In this document: piece after piece, positions 18,675-26,924 of the stretch
How positions within the stretch are numbered: position 1 is the first letter of the stretch
Layout: each line of letters starts with the position of its first letter
Source: Nitrososphaeria archaeon
GTDB taxonomy: Archaea; Thermoproteota; Nitrososphaeria; Nitrososphaerales; JACAEJ01
Length of the DNA: 50,301 bases
Reading direction: 5' to 3'
Assembly (NCBI GenBank): GCA_029775875.1
Contig: JARVKD010000004.1
Coordinates: 1 to 50,301 of the forward strand
Notes under the pieces: model-generated
Told to the model about the DNA's origin: nothing
The model's input: only the letters and a program-made list of their open reading frames with translations
Databases searched by the model: none
Made by a program: the position numbers and the translations under genes

Positions 18675-18959
18675 TTGAAACTTCTACTCGATGAAATGTA
18701 CTCAGGTTTGAAAGAGTATTTTGAGACTCTAGGTTGGGATGTGCTTACTGTCCAAGATGTAGGGTTACAAGGAGCAAAAGACAAGGAAATAATAGATTAT
18801 GCAAAGAATAACAACTTGTTGCTCGTGACTCAGGATCTAAAATCAGCAGATTTGGCAGATCTTAAAGGAGTAAAATATGTATTGATCTCAAATGCTATGA
18901 TTGCAAAAATGGCTGATGCCAAAATAAGAGAGAAATACCAGAATACAAAAGAGAAATGA
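18675..18959 (+). CDS. DUF5615-type PIN-like protein
   Basis: 94 residues. The start MKLLLDEMYSGLKEYFETLGWDVLTVQDVG, then KDKEIIDYAKNNNLLLVTQDLKSADLA, is the Mut7-C/DUF5615 PIN-like fold. The acidic residues Asp6, those in the DKEI segment and TQD would form the metal site of a nuclease. Such proteins are often toxins with a small antitoxin partner upstream, but the next gene upstream is divergent purA, so this one looks solitary. TTG start at 18675 after GGGATG. Nuclease activity is inferred from the fold only. Confidence 0.7.
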   Translation: MKLLLDEMYSGLKEYFETLGWDVLTVQDVGLQGAKDKEIIDYAKNNNLLLVTQDLKSADLADLKGVKYVLISNAMIAKMADAKIREKYQNTKEK

Positions 18960-19027
18960 CGCCATAGAAAAACTGGCGAGGAGATAATAAGAATACATAT
19001 TAATGGACTTCTTTTTGATGCTAAGGT

Positions 19028-19303
19028 ATGGTAAAGATAGAGCTAGGAGACCTAAAAGACAAAAGTGAAGATCTGGCAGCTTTCTTAGAGAAAAGATTGA
19101 TGATCAAGCCATCCATAGAAGGAAGCACGATAATTCTTGATGATACAAAATCAAAGGTTAAGCTGAAGAAGAGCCTCTTAAAGGCTTATCTCAAAAGATA
19201 TCTTCACATAAACGAATTAAGGAAAAATCATAGAGTATTGGTAAAAGAAGATGAATTTAGGCTCGTTGCATTAAAGGTTGAAGAAAAGGAAGAAGAGGGT
19301 TAA
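19028..19303 (+). CDS. rpl22e: Ribosomal protein eL22-like
   Basis: 91 residues. Compared from memory with human RPL22 the order matches: a helix ending AFLEKRLMIK (human QFLQERIKVN), a strand, TKSKVKL (SKSKITV), then KAYLKRYLHINELRKNHRV (KKYLKKNNLRDWLRV), EFRLVALKV (ELRYFQI), and an acidic tail EEKEEEG (DEEEEED). This supports the large-subunit protein eL22, long considered eukaryotic. A TATA-like ACATATTAATGG about 28 bases before the ATG suggests a leaderless transcript. It is not in a ribosomal operon. The alternative is an uncharacterised archaeal protein of the same fold. Confidence 0.72.
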   Translation: MVKIELGDLKDKSEDLAAFLEKRLMIKPSIEGSTIILDDTKSKVKLKKSLLKAYLKRYLHINELRKNHRVLVKEDEFRLVALKVEEKEEEG

Positions 19304-19671
19304 AGATTACCCTTTTCAATTTGAGATAAAGCCAATTTCAGTGCGTCTCTAGCCGATCTTGAATTCATAAGAACTTCATGAAGATCAGAATCCATCTTGT
19401 TAAGAGCGTTGACTAAATTATCTGATGCTTTAACTAACAATCCTCCAACATCAGAAGGGTCTTCTAAAGACTCTTGCCTTTGGCTGAATTCAACGCCGAG
19501 ATCAAGCTTGAGAAGAATTATGGCATGCTCTAATTTACTGTATGCTTCCCATACCATATCAGCTATACTCATTGGATTACTGCTTTTTGAGAATATCATA
19601 ATAGCTTCATCGTTTATCCTAACGGCACTATTTATCAAAGCCCTTGCTTTATCAACTCTTTTACTTTTCAA
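19300..19671 (-). CDS. Hypothetical all-helical protein
   Basis: 123 residues predicted to be all helical, with no cysteine and no catalytic motif I recognise. SIADMVWEAYSKLEHAIILLKLDLG resembles a HEPN- or TPR-like helical hairpin only in general character. Its start overlaps the 3' end of the DUF72 gene by 11 bases, so the two are translationally coupled and probably work together. It ends four bases into the convergent eL22-like gene. Confidence 0.55.
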   Translation of the reverse strand: MKSKRVDKARALINSAVRINDEAIMIFSKSSNPMSIADMVWEAYSKLEHAIILLKLDLGVEFSQRQESLEDPSDVGGLLVKASDNLVNALNKMDSDLHEVLMNSRSARDALKLALSQIEKGNL

Positions 19672-20635
19672 ATAGACCAGCCTTCATTAAATTCAATAAT
19701 TCATCAAACGAATTGAATTCTTTCGAACTTATCATTTTTATGATTTCAGCAAGAGTTAGGGTCTTACTATTAACTCTTACCAAAAGATAGCCCCTCTTAT
19801 CTGATAGCTCTTTTGCCTTGATAGGAAATCTTATCCCTTTTAGAATTATTCTTAACCTATCTTCTAAATTCTTTCCTTCAAGGGCTGATACAAATCCGTC
19901 TTCTACTAACCCTTTAAACCTTATAGCATCTTCGCGCATAGATAAATTGTTGAACATGACAAAATTCTCTTCACAACCTATCTTCTTGACCTCTTCCAAG
20001 AGTTTCAGAAGATCATCATCACGATACTGATATCTATAATCAAGCCTTTTGCTCAAGCCATGCAAGCGATAATAGCCCATTTTGTTCTTCAGAAAAGGCT
20101 TCTTTACTAGAGGGTCCACGATATGGATAACTTCTATTTCTTTTAACGAATGCTCTAGCATCTCTTGATTTTCATCCCATGATCTGTGCCTTAATTCTAT
20201 CGCTACAGCAAAAGGCTTCTCAACATTTTTGAAGAATTCTGTAATATTCTTGGCATTTTCCTCATTACATATAAAGGATGGTGGGAGTTGAACAACACAA
20301 ACTTTAGCCTTTAATGCTTTACAAATCTTGACAGTATTAATCCAGCATTCAAAGTTCTGCTCATTGGGCTTTAGATGACCATAATTCTCAACTTTTTCTA
20401 TAGGCTTTTGGCTACTAGCCTTTCTCCAAGTAGGGCTATTTATTGGGTGAGTTATTCCTTGAAAGGCTTTCATGGTGAATATGAAATCTCTTCTAACTTG
20501 CTGGCGCCAATTCTCTGCTGTATTTATCGATGGTAATCTGTAAAAGGTAGATTGAATCTCTATTGCTTCAAATTTTTCAGAATAATCTCTGAGGCTTAAA
20601 CCAGCATTACCACAGCATCCCACAGTTATCTTCAA
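19661..20635 (-). CDS. DUF72 (YecE-like) TIM-barrel protein with C-terminal extension
   Basis: 324 residues. Residues 1 to about 240 are DUF72: the opening VGCCGNAGL, FEAIEIQSTFYRLPS, FIFTMKAFQGITHP, VVQLPPSF, AIELRHRSW, and MGYYRLHG. Members adopt a TIM-barrel fold; their activity is not established. About 80 further residues (RFPIKAKELSDKRGYLLVRVNSKTLTLAEIIKM and on) lie beyond the usual end of the domain and look like a small separate module. It is coupled to the 123-residue gene downstream and diverges from the 233-residue gene at 20712. Confidence 0.8.
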   Translation of the reverse strand: MKITVGCCGNAGLSLRDYSEKFEAIEIQSTFYRLPSINTAENWRQQVRRDFIFTMKAFQGITHPINSPTWRKASSQKPIEKVENYGHLKPNEQNFECWINTVKICKALKAKVCVVQLPPSFICNEENAKNITEFFKNVEKPFAVAIELRHRSWDENQEMLEHSLKEIEVIHIVDPLVKKPFLKNKMGYYRLHGLSKRLDYRYQYRDDDLLKLLEEVKKIGCEENFVMFNNLSMREDAIRFKGLVEDGFVSALEGKNLEDRLRIILKGIRFPIKAKELSDKRGYLLVRVNSKTLTLAEIIKMISSKEFNSFDELLNLMKAGLFEK

Positions 20636-20711
20636 TTGCCCACCCTCAAATCCTATTCTAAACCACTCATGTTAGTAAATGTATTAATATAGAGAGTTTT
20701 TAACAATAACT

Positions 20712-21413
20712 ATGTCTACTAAAGTAGGGCTAAGAAGGATAAAGCCGCCTTGCTTTGTCGAGCTTTCAGATTTAAAGGACTTGGCAAGGTTAACCTGTGC
20801 CTTTGAGAAGATGCCCATACCTATCTTCTCTTTTCATTATGATAATGAAATTTATCTCTCTACTCAGTTGGACATATTCATGGGAAGACCTATATTCTAT
20901 TACGTTAAAGCAAAGGAAGAAAAGCAGTTTCTTGGCTACAAGAACTCTGGGGGCATTGAAGAGACTATCTCAGTAGATTCTCCTCTCTTCCCTACATATA
21001 TTTATGCACCAGTGATACGTCTGGAAAAGCTTCCAAAGCTATTTCAGAAAGGATTTGAGTCCATCAAAGATAAAATGGAAAAATCCCTCTCAATTCAAGT
21101 CAGAGATTTGGCTAGCTTAGCAAAAGTAAGTTCTTATAAGGTTCTGTTTGAAGAGCCACCTTTACCCCTCTTTTCATTCAAATCCGATGATAGCAATATC
21201 GTAGGAGCGTTCACTCGTATCGACGAAATTGATGAGAATTCCATCTTCTTCTACACAACTTTACAGGAGATGCCAATCTACAACTTCCTCAAATACTCTG
21301 CTTCAAAAGTTGGAGAGGTTGGTTTTACGAATAAAGTTGATGAGCATGGAAACATCTACATCAAGACAATAAAATTAGCGAGAAAACATCCTTTGGTAGA
21401 ATTAGAGAAATGA
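20712..21413 (+). CDS. Conserved hypothetical protein with two similar halves
   Basis: 233 residues that appear to be an internal duplication. LSDLKDLARLTCAFEKMPIPIFSF then DIFMGRPIFYYVKA in the first half parallels VRDLASLAKVSSYKVLFEEPPLPLFSF then IDENSIFFYTTLQ in the second. No known catalytic motif or membrane helix is evident. The last four bases overlap the pyrF start (ATGA), so it is translationally coupled to pyrF and may relate to pyrimidine synthesis, though that is only context. The start follows a TATA-rich divergent promoter region shared with the DUF72 gene. Confidence 0.6.
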   Translation: MSTKVGLRRIKPPCFVELSDLKDLARLTCAFEKMPIPIFSFHYDNEIYLSTQLDIFMGRPIFYYVKAKEEKQFLGYKNSGGIEETISVDSPLFPTYIYAPVIRLEKLPKLFQKGFESIKDKMEKSLSIQVRDLASLAKVSSYKVLFEEPPLPLFSFKSDDSNIVGAFTRIDEIDENSIFFYTTLQEMPIYNFLKYSASKVGEVGFTNKVDEHGNIYIKTIKLARKHPLVELEK

Positions 21414-22171
21414 AAGAGAAAAGCTTTGCAGATAGAATCATAACTTCATCAAAAGAGCATTCTAGCAAAGTAGTCTTAGCCCTTGACGTAGTTGCTTATA
21501 AAAGGTCTCAATTGATGGAGAGAGCTTTATCATTATTGGACAAATTATCATCTAATGTTGCTGCAGTGAAGCTAAACTACCATCTTCTTTTACCCCTAAA
21601 CCTTTTCACAGATGTTAAAAGAATAGTTAATAATGCCCATGATTATGGATTGCAAGTCATAGCTGATTTGAAGCTCAACGATATAGCATCAACAAATCTG
21701 GTAGCTTGTGATTATCTATGGAGAGTTGGCTTTGACGCTATCATTGCTAATCCATTCATCGGTTACGAGGAAGGACTTGAGCCTGTAATAAAGAGAGCCC
21801 ATGATATGAATAAAGGAATAATACTATTAGCGTATATGAGCCATAAGGGTTCAAAAGAAGGCTATGGATTGACAGTTATTAATCAGAATTTAAGGCAAGA
21901 GAAGGTTTATGATCTGTTTGTTAAAAGAGGCATTGATTGGAATGCAGATGGGATAGTTGTAGGAGGCACGAATTTACAAATACTATCATCAATAGCATCG
22001 AAAGTGAAAGGGAAGTTATTGATATTCTCCCCTGGAATTGGAGTTCAAGGTGGAGATGCTATGAAAGCAGTAAAGGCAGGGGCTGATTTCATAATAATTG
22101 GAAGATTAATAATAGAATCAAAAGATCCTTTATCTAATTTGGTTGAGATAAATAGGATAACTTATTCATAA
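21410..22171 (+). CDS. pyrF: Orotidine 5'-phosphate decarboxylase
   Basis: 253 residues. VVLALDVVAYK is the first strand with the substrate Asp, AAVKLN has the conserved Lys, and IADLKLNDIASTN is the catalytic Asp-Lys-Asp array. GFDAIIANPFIG, the long LLAYMSHKGSKEGYG loop and FSPGIGVQGGD for phosphate binding follow. It converts OMP to UMP, the last step of de novo UMP synthesis. The length and the MSHKG loop suggest the archaeal long type. Coupled by ATGA to the gene upstream. Confidence 0.93.
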   Translation: MKEKSFADRIITSSKEHSSKVVLALDVVAYKRSQLMERALSLLDKLSSNVAAVKLNYHLLLPLNLFTDVKRIVNNAHDYGLQVIADLKLNDIASTNLVACDYLWRVGFDAIIANPFIGYEEGLEPVIKRAHDMNKGIILLAYMSHKGSKEGYGLTVINQNLRQEKVYDLFVKRGIDWNADGIVVGGTNLQILSSIASKVKGKLLIFSPGIGVQGGDAMKAVKAGADFIIIGRLIIESKDPLSNLVEINRITYS

Positions 22172-22320
22172 TTAGAATTTGTTACAATTATCAGTCATAT
22201 TTTCATATATGAATCATCAAAATTTTGACCCTTGCTTCATGAACAATTTCCAATATGAAAAATTTTTTATGATGCTATCTAAGTAAAGGTTATTATAATC
22301 TATGAATAGAGTTAAAGGAT

Positions 22321-23385
22321 ATGAAGGCTAAGGTAGCTATAGTTGGAGTAGGCAACTGTGCTTCAGCATTAGTGCAAGGAGTTCATTACTATAAGAATTC
22401 TAATCCAGATGAGGCTATAGGATTAGCAAAGTATGATCTAGGAGGTTTAAAGCCTTATGACATAGAATTTGTAGCTGCCTTTGATGTTGATGAAAACAAA
22501 GTAGGCAAGGATTTGAGTGAGGCTATATACGAATATCCAAACAATACTATAAGAATATCTGATGTTCCTAAACTAGGAGTTAGAGTTGAGAAAGGAGCGG
22601 TCATAGATGGCATTGGCAAGTATGTGAGAGAAGTAATAAAAGTATCTGACAAGGATTCTGTGGATGTTGCATCTGTATTAAAGGATAGTGGTGCAGATAT
22701 AGTTGTTAATTACGTTCCAGTGGGAAGTATAAAAGCCACTCACTTTTATGCAGAGCAGGCTCTAAAAGCAGGGGCAGCCTTCATAAACGCTATGCCAGTC
22801 TTCATAGCATCAAATCCTAATTGGCAGTCAAGATTCTGTGATTATGGATTACCAGTGGCAGGCGATGATGTCATGAGCCAGATAGGAGCTACTGTTCTTC
22901 ATAAGACTTTGATAAAATTACTAGTGGATAGGGGTGTAAAAGTTGATGAGACCTATCAATTGAACATTGGAGGAGATACTGACTTTCTCAACATGCTAGA
23001 AGAGGAGAGACTGATGGATAAGAGAGAAAGTAAAACAAGCGCAGTCAGAGCGATGATTCCTTATCAAGTTCCAACAAGGATTGGGCCTAGCGATTACGTT
23101 GGATTCTTAAGAAATGAGAAGATATGTTACGTTTGGATAAAGGGAAGATACTTTGGCAATTCTCCTGTTACTATGGATGTTAAACTAAGTGTTGTAGATG
23201 CTCCCAATAGTGCAGGAGTGATGATAGATGCAATCAGAGGTACGAAGATAGCCTTGATGAGAAATGTTAGCGGACCCTTGATAAGCTTATCTGCCTACTG
23301 CTTTAAGCATCCTCCAGTTCAGATGCCCTTTGATGAAGCAAAGATAGCCTTCATGGATTTCATAGAAGGAAAGAGAGACATGTAA
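22321..23385 (+). CDS. ino1: myo-Inositol-1-phosphate synthase
   Basis: 354 residues. The NAD-binding motif VAIVGVGNCASALVQGVHYY opens the protein; VNYVPVGSIKATHFYAEQALKAGAAFINAMP, GDDVMSQIGATVLHK, NIGGDTDFLNM and SAGVMIDAIRGTKIA are all family signatures. It cyclises glucose-6-phosphate to inositol-1-phosphate, the head group precursor for archaeal phosphatidylinositol lipids. A 149-base AT-rich gap with a TTCATATATGAA palindrome at 22202-22213 precedes it. Confidence 0.95.
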   Translation: MKAKVAIVGVGNCASALVQGVHYYKNSNPDEAIGLAKYDLGGLKPYDIEFVAAFDVDENKVGKDLSEAIYEYPNNTIRISDVPKLGVRVEKGAVIDGIGKYVREVIKVSDKDSVDVASVLKDSGADIVVNYVPVGSIKATHFYAEQALKAGAAFINAMPVFIASNPNWQSRFCDYGLPVAGDDVMSQIGATVLHKTLIKLLVDRGVKVDETYQLNIGGDTDFLNMLEEERLMDKRESKTSAVRAMIPYQVPTRIGPSDYVGFLRNEKICYVWIKGRYFGNSPVTMDVKLSVVDAPNSAGVMIDAIRGTKIALMRNVSGPLISLSAYCFKHPPVQMPFDEAKIAFMDFIEGKRDM

Positions 23386-23429
23386 ATTCGTTTTAATACC
23401 ACCATCATTAACTAATAAGATGACATAAG

Positions 23430-24272
23430 ATGCCCATAGAAGTTTCAGCAAAGGATTTGCAACAAGTATTAAAGTTGATAGAAGAGGAAGTTAAACCAGA
23501 AAAGATTTCCCTCATTTTGTTTGAGAGGAAGATAAGAACCAAGGGTAAAAACATTCCTGCTGAAATCCTCAACGATATAGTAAAGGGAGCGAAGAATTTA
23601 GTGACTCCTCTAAAGCCTGTATTAGGAAAGTTTCTAGTTGTGAGTGGTATAGACAAATCTGGTAAAGAGACTCAGTGCTTCAACCCAAAAGGGATTAAAG
23701 AGGTATTATCAATATATGACTATTTAACACAATCGTCTCATAAAGTGAAAAAGGTCTCTTTGCCATCTTATGATACAAACCTTGGAGCACTGGTAGCGTC
23801 TTACCTAAAGAGAAAATCAAACATAATCATAAAGGGCGAATTATCAAAAGATTACGCATGGATTCTATGGTCTTTGGATAGGGCTCAGCACAACGATGCT
23901 ATAGTGGATTGGTTAAAAGCTAGTCCAAAGAATGTAGTTCTATCAAGAAGATGGTTGGAGAGCAATGTTGCTTATCAGAAGGCTAATGATGTAGATGTAA
24001 AGAGAATATTGAATTTGGAAAAGAACATAATAAAGCAGGATTACACATTCGTAATAGACTTACCTGCAGAAATAGCGATAAAAAGAGTAGATAAAATTGA
24101 GAGTGAAAAGGATCTTTATGAAGATGTAGCCTTTATGGGAAAAGTTAGGAAAATCTTCCTTAATCTACAAGAATATTATCCCTTCGGTAAAGCATTCATA
24201 GTAAATGGAGCAAACCCTCTTCATGTTGTAAATAAGCAAATCTTAGACTTATTGGGAGAGTTAGGATTCTAA
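23430..24272 (+). CDS. Thymidylate kinase-like protein with N-terminal extension
   Basis: 280 residues. From about residue 68 it follows the dTMP kinase fold: P-loop GIDKSGKETQ (73-82), KVSLPSYDTNLGALVASYL, WSLDRAQHNDAI and SRRWLESNVAYQKA, where the usual DR(Y/H) motif reads RRW. The Walker A Ser/Thr after GK is Glu80, which is unusual for a P-loop kinase. The first 67 residues (MPIEVSAKDLQQVLKLIEEE and on) are an added helical domain. The normal reaction is dTMP to dTDP with ATP, but activity or substrate may differ. It follows ino1 by 44 bases. Confidence 0.75.
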   Translation: MPIEVSAKDLQQVLKLIEEEVKPEKISLILFERKIRTKGKNIPAEILNDIVKGAKNLVTPLKPVLGKFLVVSGIDKSGKETQCFNPKGIKEVLSIYDYLTQSSHKVKKVSLPSYDTNLGALVASYLKRKSNIIIKGELSKDYAWILWSLDRAQHNDAIVDWLKASPKNVVLSRRWLESNVAYQKANDVDVKRILNLEKNIIKQDYTFVIDLPAEIAIKRVDKIESEKDLYEDVAFMGKVRKIFLNLQEYYPFGKAFIVNGANPLHVVNKQILDLLGELGF

Positions 24273-24464
24273 AGATTTGAGGATATCTTCCACGTTCTTT
24301 TTTCCTAGTATTTTTATCAACTTATCTCTAGATTCTTCTCCCTTCCATGATTCAAGAATGCCTATAACAGTATCTCTTATACTAGGGCTTAGATCATGAA
24401 GAGCTTCTTCTATGAACCTTCTTCTTCCTTTAAGAATGTCTTTAGGTCTGAAGACTTCTCCCAT
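24261..24464 (-). CDS. Small helical protein of unknown function
   Basis: 67 residues, charged and helical (MGEVFRPKDILKGRRRFIEEALHDL; SRDKLIKILGKKNVEDILKSLES). No family recognised. Its ATG is preceded by TATA-like AT-rich sequence shared with the divergent HD gene, and its tail overlaps the convergent dTMP-kinase-like gene by 12 bases. The regular amphipathic pattern supports coding. Confidence 0.5.
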   Translation of the reverse strand: MGEVFRPKDILKGRRRFIEEALHDLSPSIRDTVIGILESWKGEESRDKLIKILGKKNVEDILKSLES

Positions 24465-24528
24465 TTGATTTATCTATGATATAACTTTAAGATAAATATA
24501 TAGCCATAGCATAGATACTAATGTCAAA

Positions 24529-25818
24529 TTGAAGTTTATAGCAGAGATAAGGGACCCTGTCCATGGGTATATCCATATAACAGATGTAGAAAGAGAAATA
24601 ATAGATACGAGCATCTTTCAAAGATTGAGAAGGATTAGACAACTTGCAGGAGCAAATCTAACATATGCTGGCGCTCAGCATACTCGCTTTGAGCACTCTT
24701 TAGGAGCTATGTATCTTGCTGGTTTAGCAGGCTCTTCCCTCTCATCAAAAATTGATGTTACTGATGATGATATTCAAGAGTTGAGACTATCAGCATTACT
24801 ACATGACGTTGGTCATGGTCCTTTCTCCCATCTCTTTGAAGAAGCCTTAACAGAAAAGAGGAACATAACTCATGAAGATATCTCGAAAAGGATCATAAAA
24901 GAAACCGAGATCAAAGACATAATAGAGAAGAATGGATTCGATTCCAATGATATATCTGAACTAGCTTTAGGATTATCATCAAAGAGACCCAAGTTCATGA
25001 ACGAGATAATTGCAGGAGGCTTGAGCGTCGATATAATGGACTATCTTCTTCGAGATTCTTACTTCACTGGTGTAGAGTATGGTAGAGTGGATGTTCATAG
25101 GCTTATAGATTCATTTGAGATAGTTGATGAGAGACTAGCTATAGATCAAGCAGCTATTTACGCCTTCGAAGCTTTTACTATAGCCCGTTATGAGATGTTC
25201 AAAGCAGTATACTTTCATAAAACGGTAAGGGCTGCTCAGGCTATGCTGGCTCGCTCTATAATTCTTGCTGATGATGAATTGAAACTTACAGATGTTAGTA
25301 ATTTGAAAAATTACCTTCAGCTTACAGATGAATTGACTCTTGCAAAGCTTATCGATTTAGAGCCTAAGAGTAAAGAGTTGAGTAGAGCCAAGCAACTTGC
25401 CATAGGATATAGAGATAGAAAGCTGATAAAGTGTGTTTTTGAGAAGATAGTTCAAAGAGAGGATAGGTTCATAGAGAAAATTCTCAACCAAAAGAGCATA
25501 AGAGATAAGATAGCTATAGAGATTGCCAAGGAAGCTGATATTGATTCTGATCTGGTATTCTTCGATGTTCCAACAACGCCTTCTGTACCTTACACATCCT
25601 CGCGTCAATCTTTATCATCTATAACCCTAGTCTACAAGACTATGGAGGGTAGACACTATGAGATCATTCCTATAAAGAAACTTGCTTTAGTGGGAGCCAT
25701 CACAGGATACATGGACATAATAAGAATATACACACAATCAGAGTATAGATCAAGAGTTGAAAAGGCTGTAGAGGCTTTCTTTGGTAGAGAAGGATATGCC
25801 ACTAAAGTTTCTATGTAG
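24529..25818 (+). CDS. HD-domain phosphohydrolase (dGTPase/SAMHD1-like)
   Basis: 429 residues. It opens with IRDPVHGYIHITDVEREIIDTSIFQRLRRIRQL, then TRFEHSLGAMYLAG, LSALLHDVGHGPFSHLFE (the HD metal pair) and LSVDIMDYLLRDSYFTGVEYG (late Asp). This layout is shared by archaeal and bacterial HD proteins related to SAMHD1 and dGTP triphosphohydrolase, so removal of triphosphate from dNTPs is likely. TTG start at 24529; the ATG just upstream is out of frame. It sits beside a dTMP-kinase-like gene, which fits nucleotide pool control. Confidence 0.88.
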   Translation: MKFIAEIRDPVHGYIHITDVEREIIDTSIFQRLRRIRQLAGANLTYAGAQHTRFEHSLGAMYLAGLAGSSLSSKIDVTDDDIQELRLSALLHDVGHGPFSHLFEEALTEKRNITHEDISKRIIKETEIKDIIEKNGFDSNDISELALGLSSKRPKFMNEIIAGGLSVDIMDYLLRDSYFTGVEYGRVDVHRLIDSFEIVDERLAIDQAAIYAFEAFTIARYEMFKAVYFHKTVRAAQAMLARSIILADDELKLTDVSNLKNYLQLTDELTLAKLIDLEPKSKELSRAKQLAIGYRDRKLIKCVFEKIVQREDRFIEKILNQKSIRDKIAIEIAKEADIDSDLVFFDVPTTPSVPYTSSRQSLSSITLVYKTMEGRHYEIIPIKKLALVGAITGYMDIIRIYTQSEYRSRVEKAVEAFFGREGYATKVSM

Positions 25819-25826
25819 ATATTATT

Positions 25827-26489
25827 TCAGTAAACTTCTATCCCACCACAAAACTTTGTTATGTATTCTACCGCTATATTTTTGGCATTTATCAAACTAT
25901 CTTTGCTTATTCCAGGAACGCCACATACCATCAGTAAAACATTCCTTGTTTTCTCATTCAATTTAGATTCATCGGCATCTCTGTATGGGTAAATTGCCAC
26001 CAACTTCACATCATCTGAGACTACTATCTCCCCACCTTGTAATTCTTTTGGTTCATTCATACCTATACCAAAGAATTTCTCTCCCTTTCTTGCAAATCTC
26101 ATGACCAAGTTGCCTTGAACTTTATCTTCATCGAAGGCTGCTAACGCTATTTCAGTCTTTATAGATGCAAGATTATAAGCATCTACTACATTGTTTATGC
26201 TAGGTATGGATTTTCCTCCAAGAATCCTTCTTATCAACGCTTCAGCAGCAGGTCTAACCTTAGTAGGATCTATGCCAACTCTCCAGAAGAAATCTCTGTA
26301 AGCTCTAAGAATTGGTACATCTTTCAATCTCTCAATATCGTACTTTTCTTTTACTTCTTTTATGATCTTATCCTTGAAAACTTCTAAATCAGTATTGCTT
26401 TTCTCAACTTTTATCCCTCTTATACTGGTTATAAGGGCTTGTAAACCAGTAAAGCGCTCTGCTAAATCTGGCGAGATTTTTAGTTCCAT
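25827..26489 (-). CDS. B3/B4 tRNA-binding domain protein (COG3382-like)
   Basis: 220 residues resembling the B3/B4 domain of phenylalanyl-tRNA synthetase beta subunits as a stand-alone protein: IERLKDVPILRAYRDFFWRVGIDPTKVRPAAEALIRRIL, then VDAYNLASIKTEIALAAFDEDKV, and the ending TRNVLLMVCGVPGISKDSL. Free B3/4 proteins are thought to act in editing or checking misacylated tRNA, but this is not settled. It runs in the same direction as the AcnX genes upstream, with a 35-base gap. Confidence 0.83.
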   Translation of the reverse strand: MELKISPDLAERFTGLQALITSIRGIKVEKSNTDLEVFKDKIIKEVKEKYDIERLKDVPILRAYRDFFWRVGIDPTKVRPAAEALIRRILGGKSIPSINNVVDAYNLASIKTEIALAAFDEDKVQGNLVMRFARKGEKFFGIGMNEPKELQGGEIVVSDDVKLVAIYPYRDADESKLNEKTRNVLLMVCGVPGISKDSLINAKNIAVEYITKFCGGIEVY

Positions 26490-26524
26490 AGAATTCTAGC
26501 ATTAATGATAAAATAAAAACTTAT

Positions 26525-26923
26525 TCAATATATTATTACAGAACCGTTGCTTCCATTCACCATAAGAAAATCTCCTTTTCTGATAAGAGATAATCCTTCA
26601 ACCATGTCCACAAGAGGTATCTTGGCAATGGCACAGCCAGAGACAATAACATTATCAGATTTTAAGTTGATGATAGCAGAAGGAGCCTTACCATTCTCCT
26701 TCAATTTGTATAGTACATAAGCTCCAACACTACTACCAACGCTATAAGGGAATATGAGGACTTTTCCATCTATGCTCAACCCAAAAAGTTCATGGGATTT
26801 ATCTATGATCTTACCTTGCTTTGGGTCTACACCTTCTAAAAAGGATATAGGAGATTTTGAGATTAATGCTTTTCCCCATCCTAAACCATCAACAAGCCCC
26901 CTTGCTCTAAACACTCCCTTCAT
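26525..26923 (-). CDS. Aconitase X small subunit; phosphomevalonate dehydratase small subunit
   Basis: 132 residues of the DUF126/AcnX swivelling domain: GLGWGKALISKSPISFLEGVDPKQGKI, FPYSVGSSVGAYVLYKL (the conserved Ser-rich loop), and SGCAIAKIPLVDMVEG. With the large subunit one base upstream it makes a heteromeric Fe-S dehydratase. In archaea this pair converts mevalonate 5-phosphate to trans-anhydromevalonate 5-phosphate. The alternative is the hydroxyproline dehydratase type, but the UbiD gene opposite strongly favours the mevalonate reading. The loop commonly written GRGSxSG reads SVGSSVG here. Confidence 0.87.
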   Translation of the reverse strand: MKGVFRARGLVDGLGWGKALISKSPISFLEGVDPKQGKIIDKSHELFGLSIDGKVLIFPYSVGSSVGAYVLYKLKENGKAPSAIINLKSDNVIVSGCAIAKIPLVDMVEGLSLIRKGDFLMVNGSNGSVIIY

Positions 26924-26924
26924 A

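Noticed and set aside
18675-18959. Toxin-antitoxin pair
   Set aside because: The PIN-like protein has no small partner gene adjacent on its strand; the upstream gene is divergent purA.
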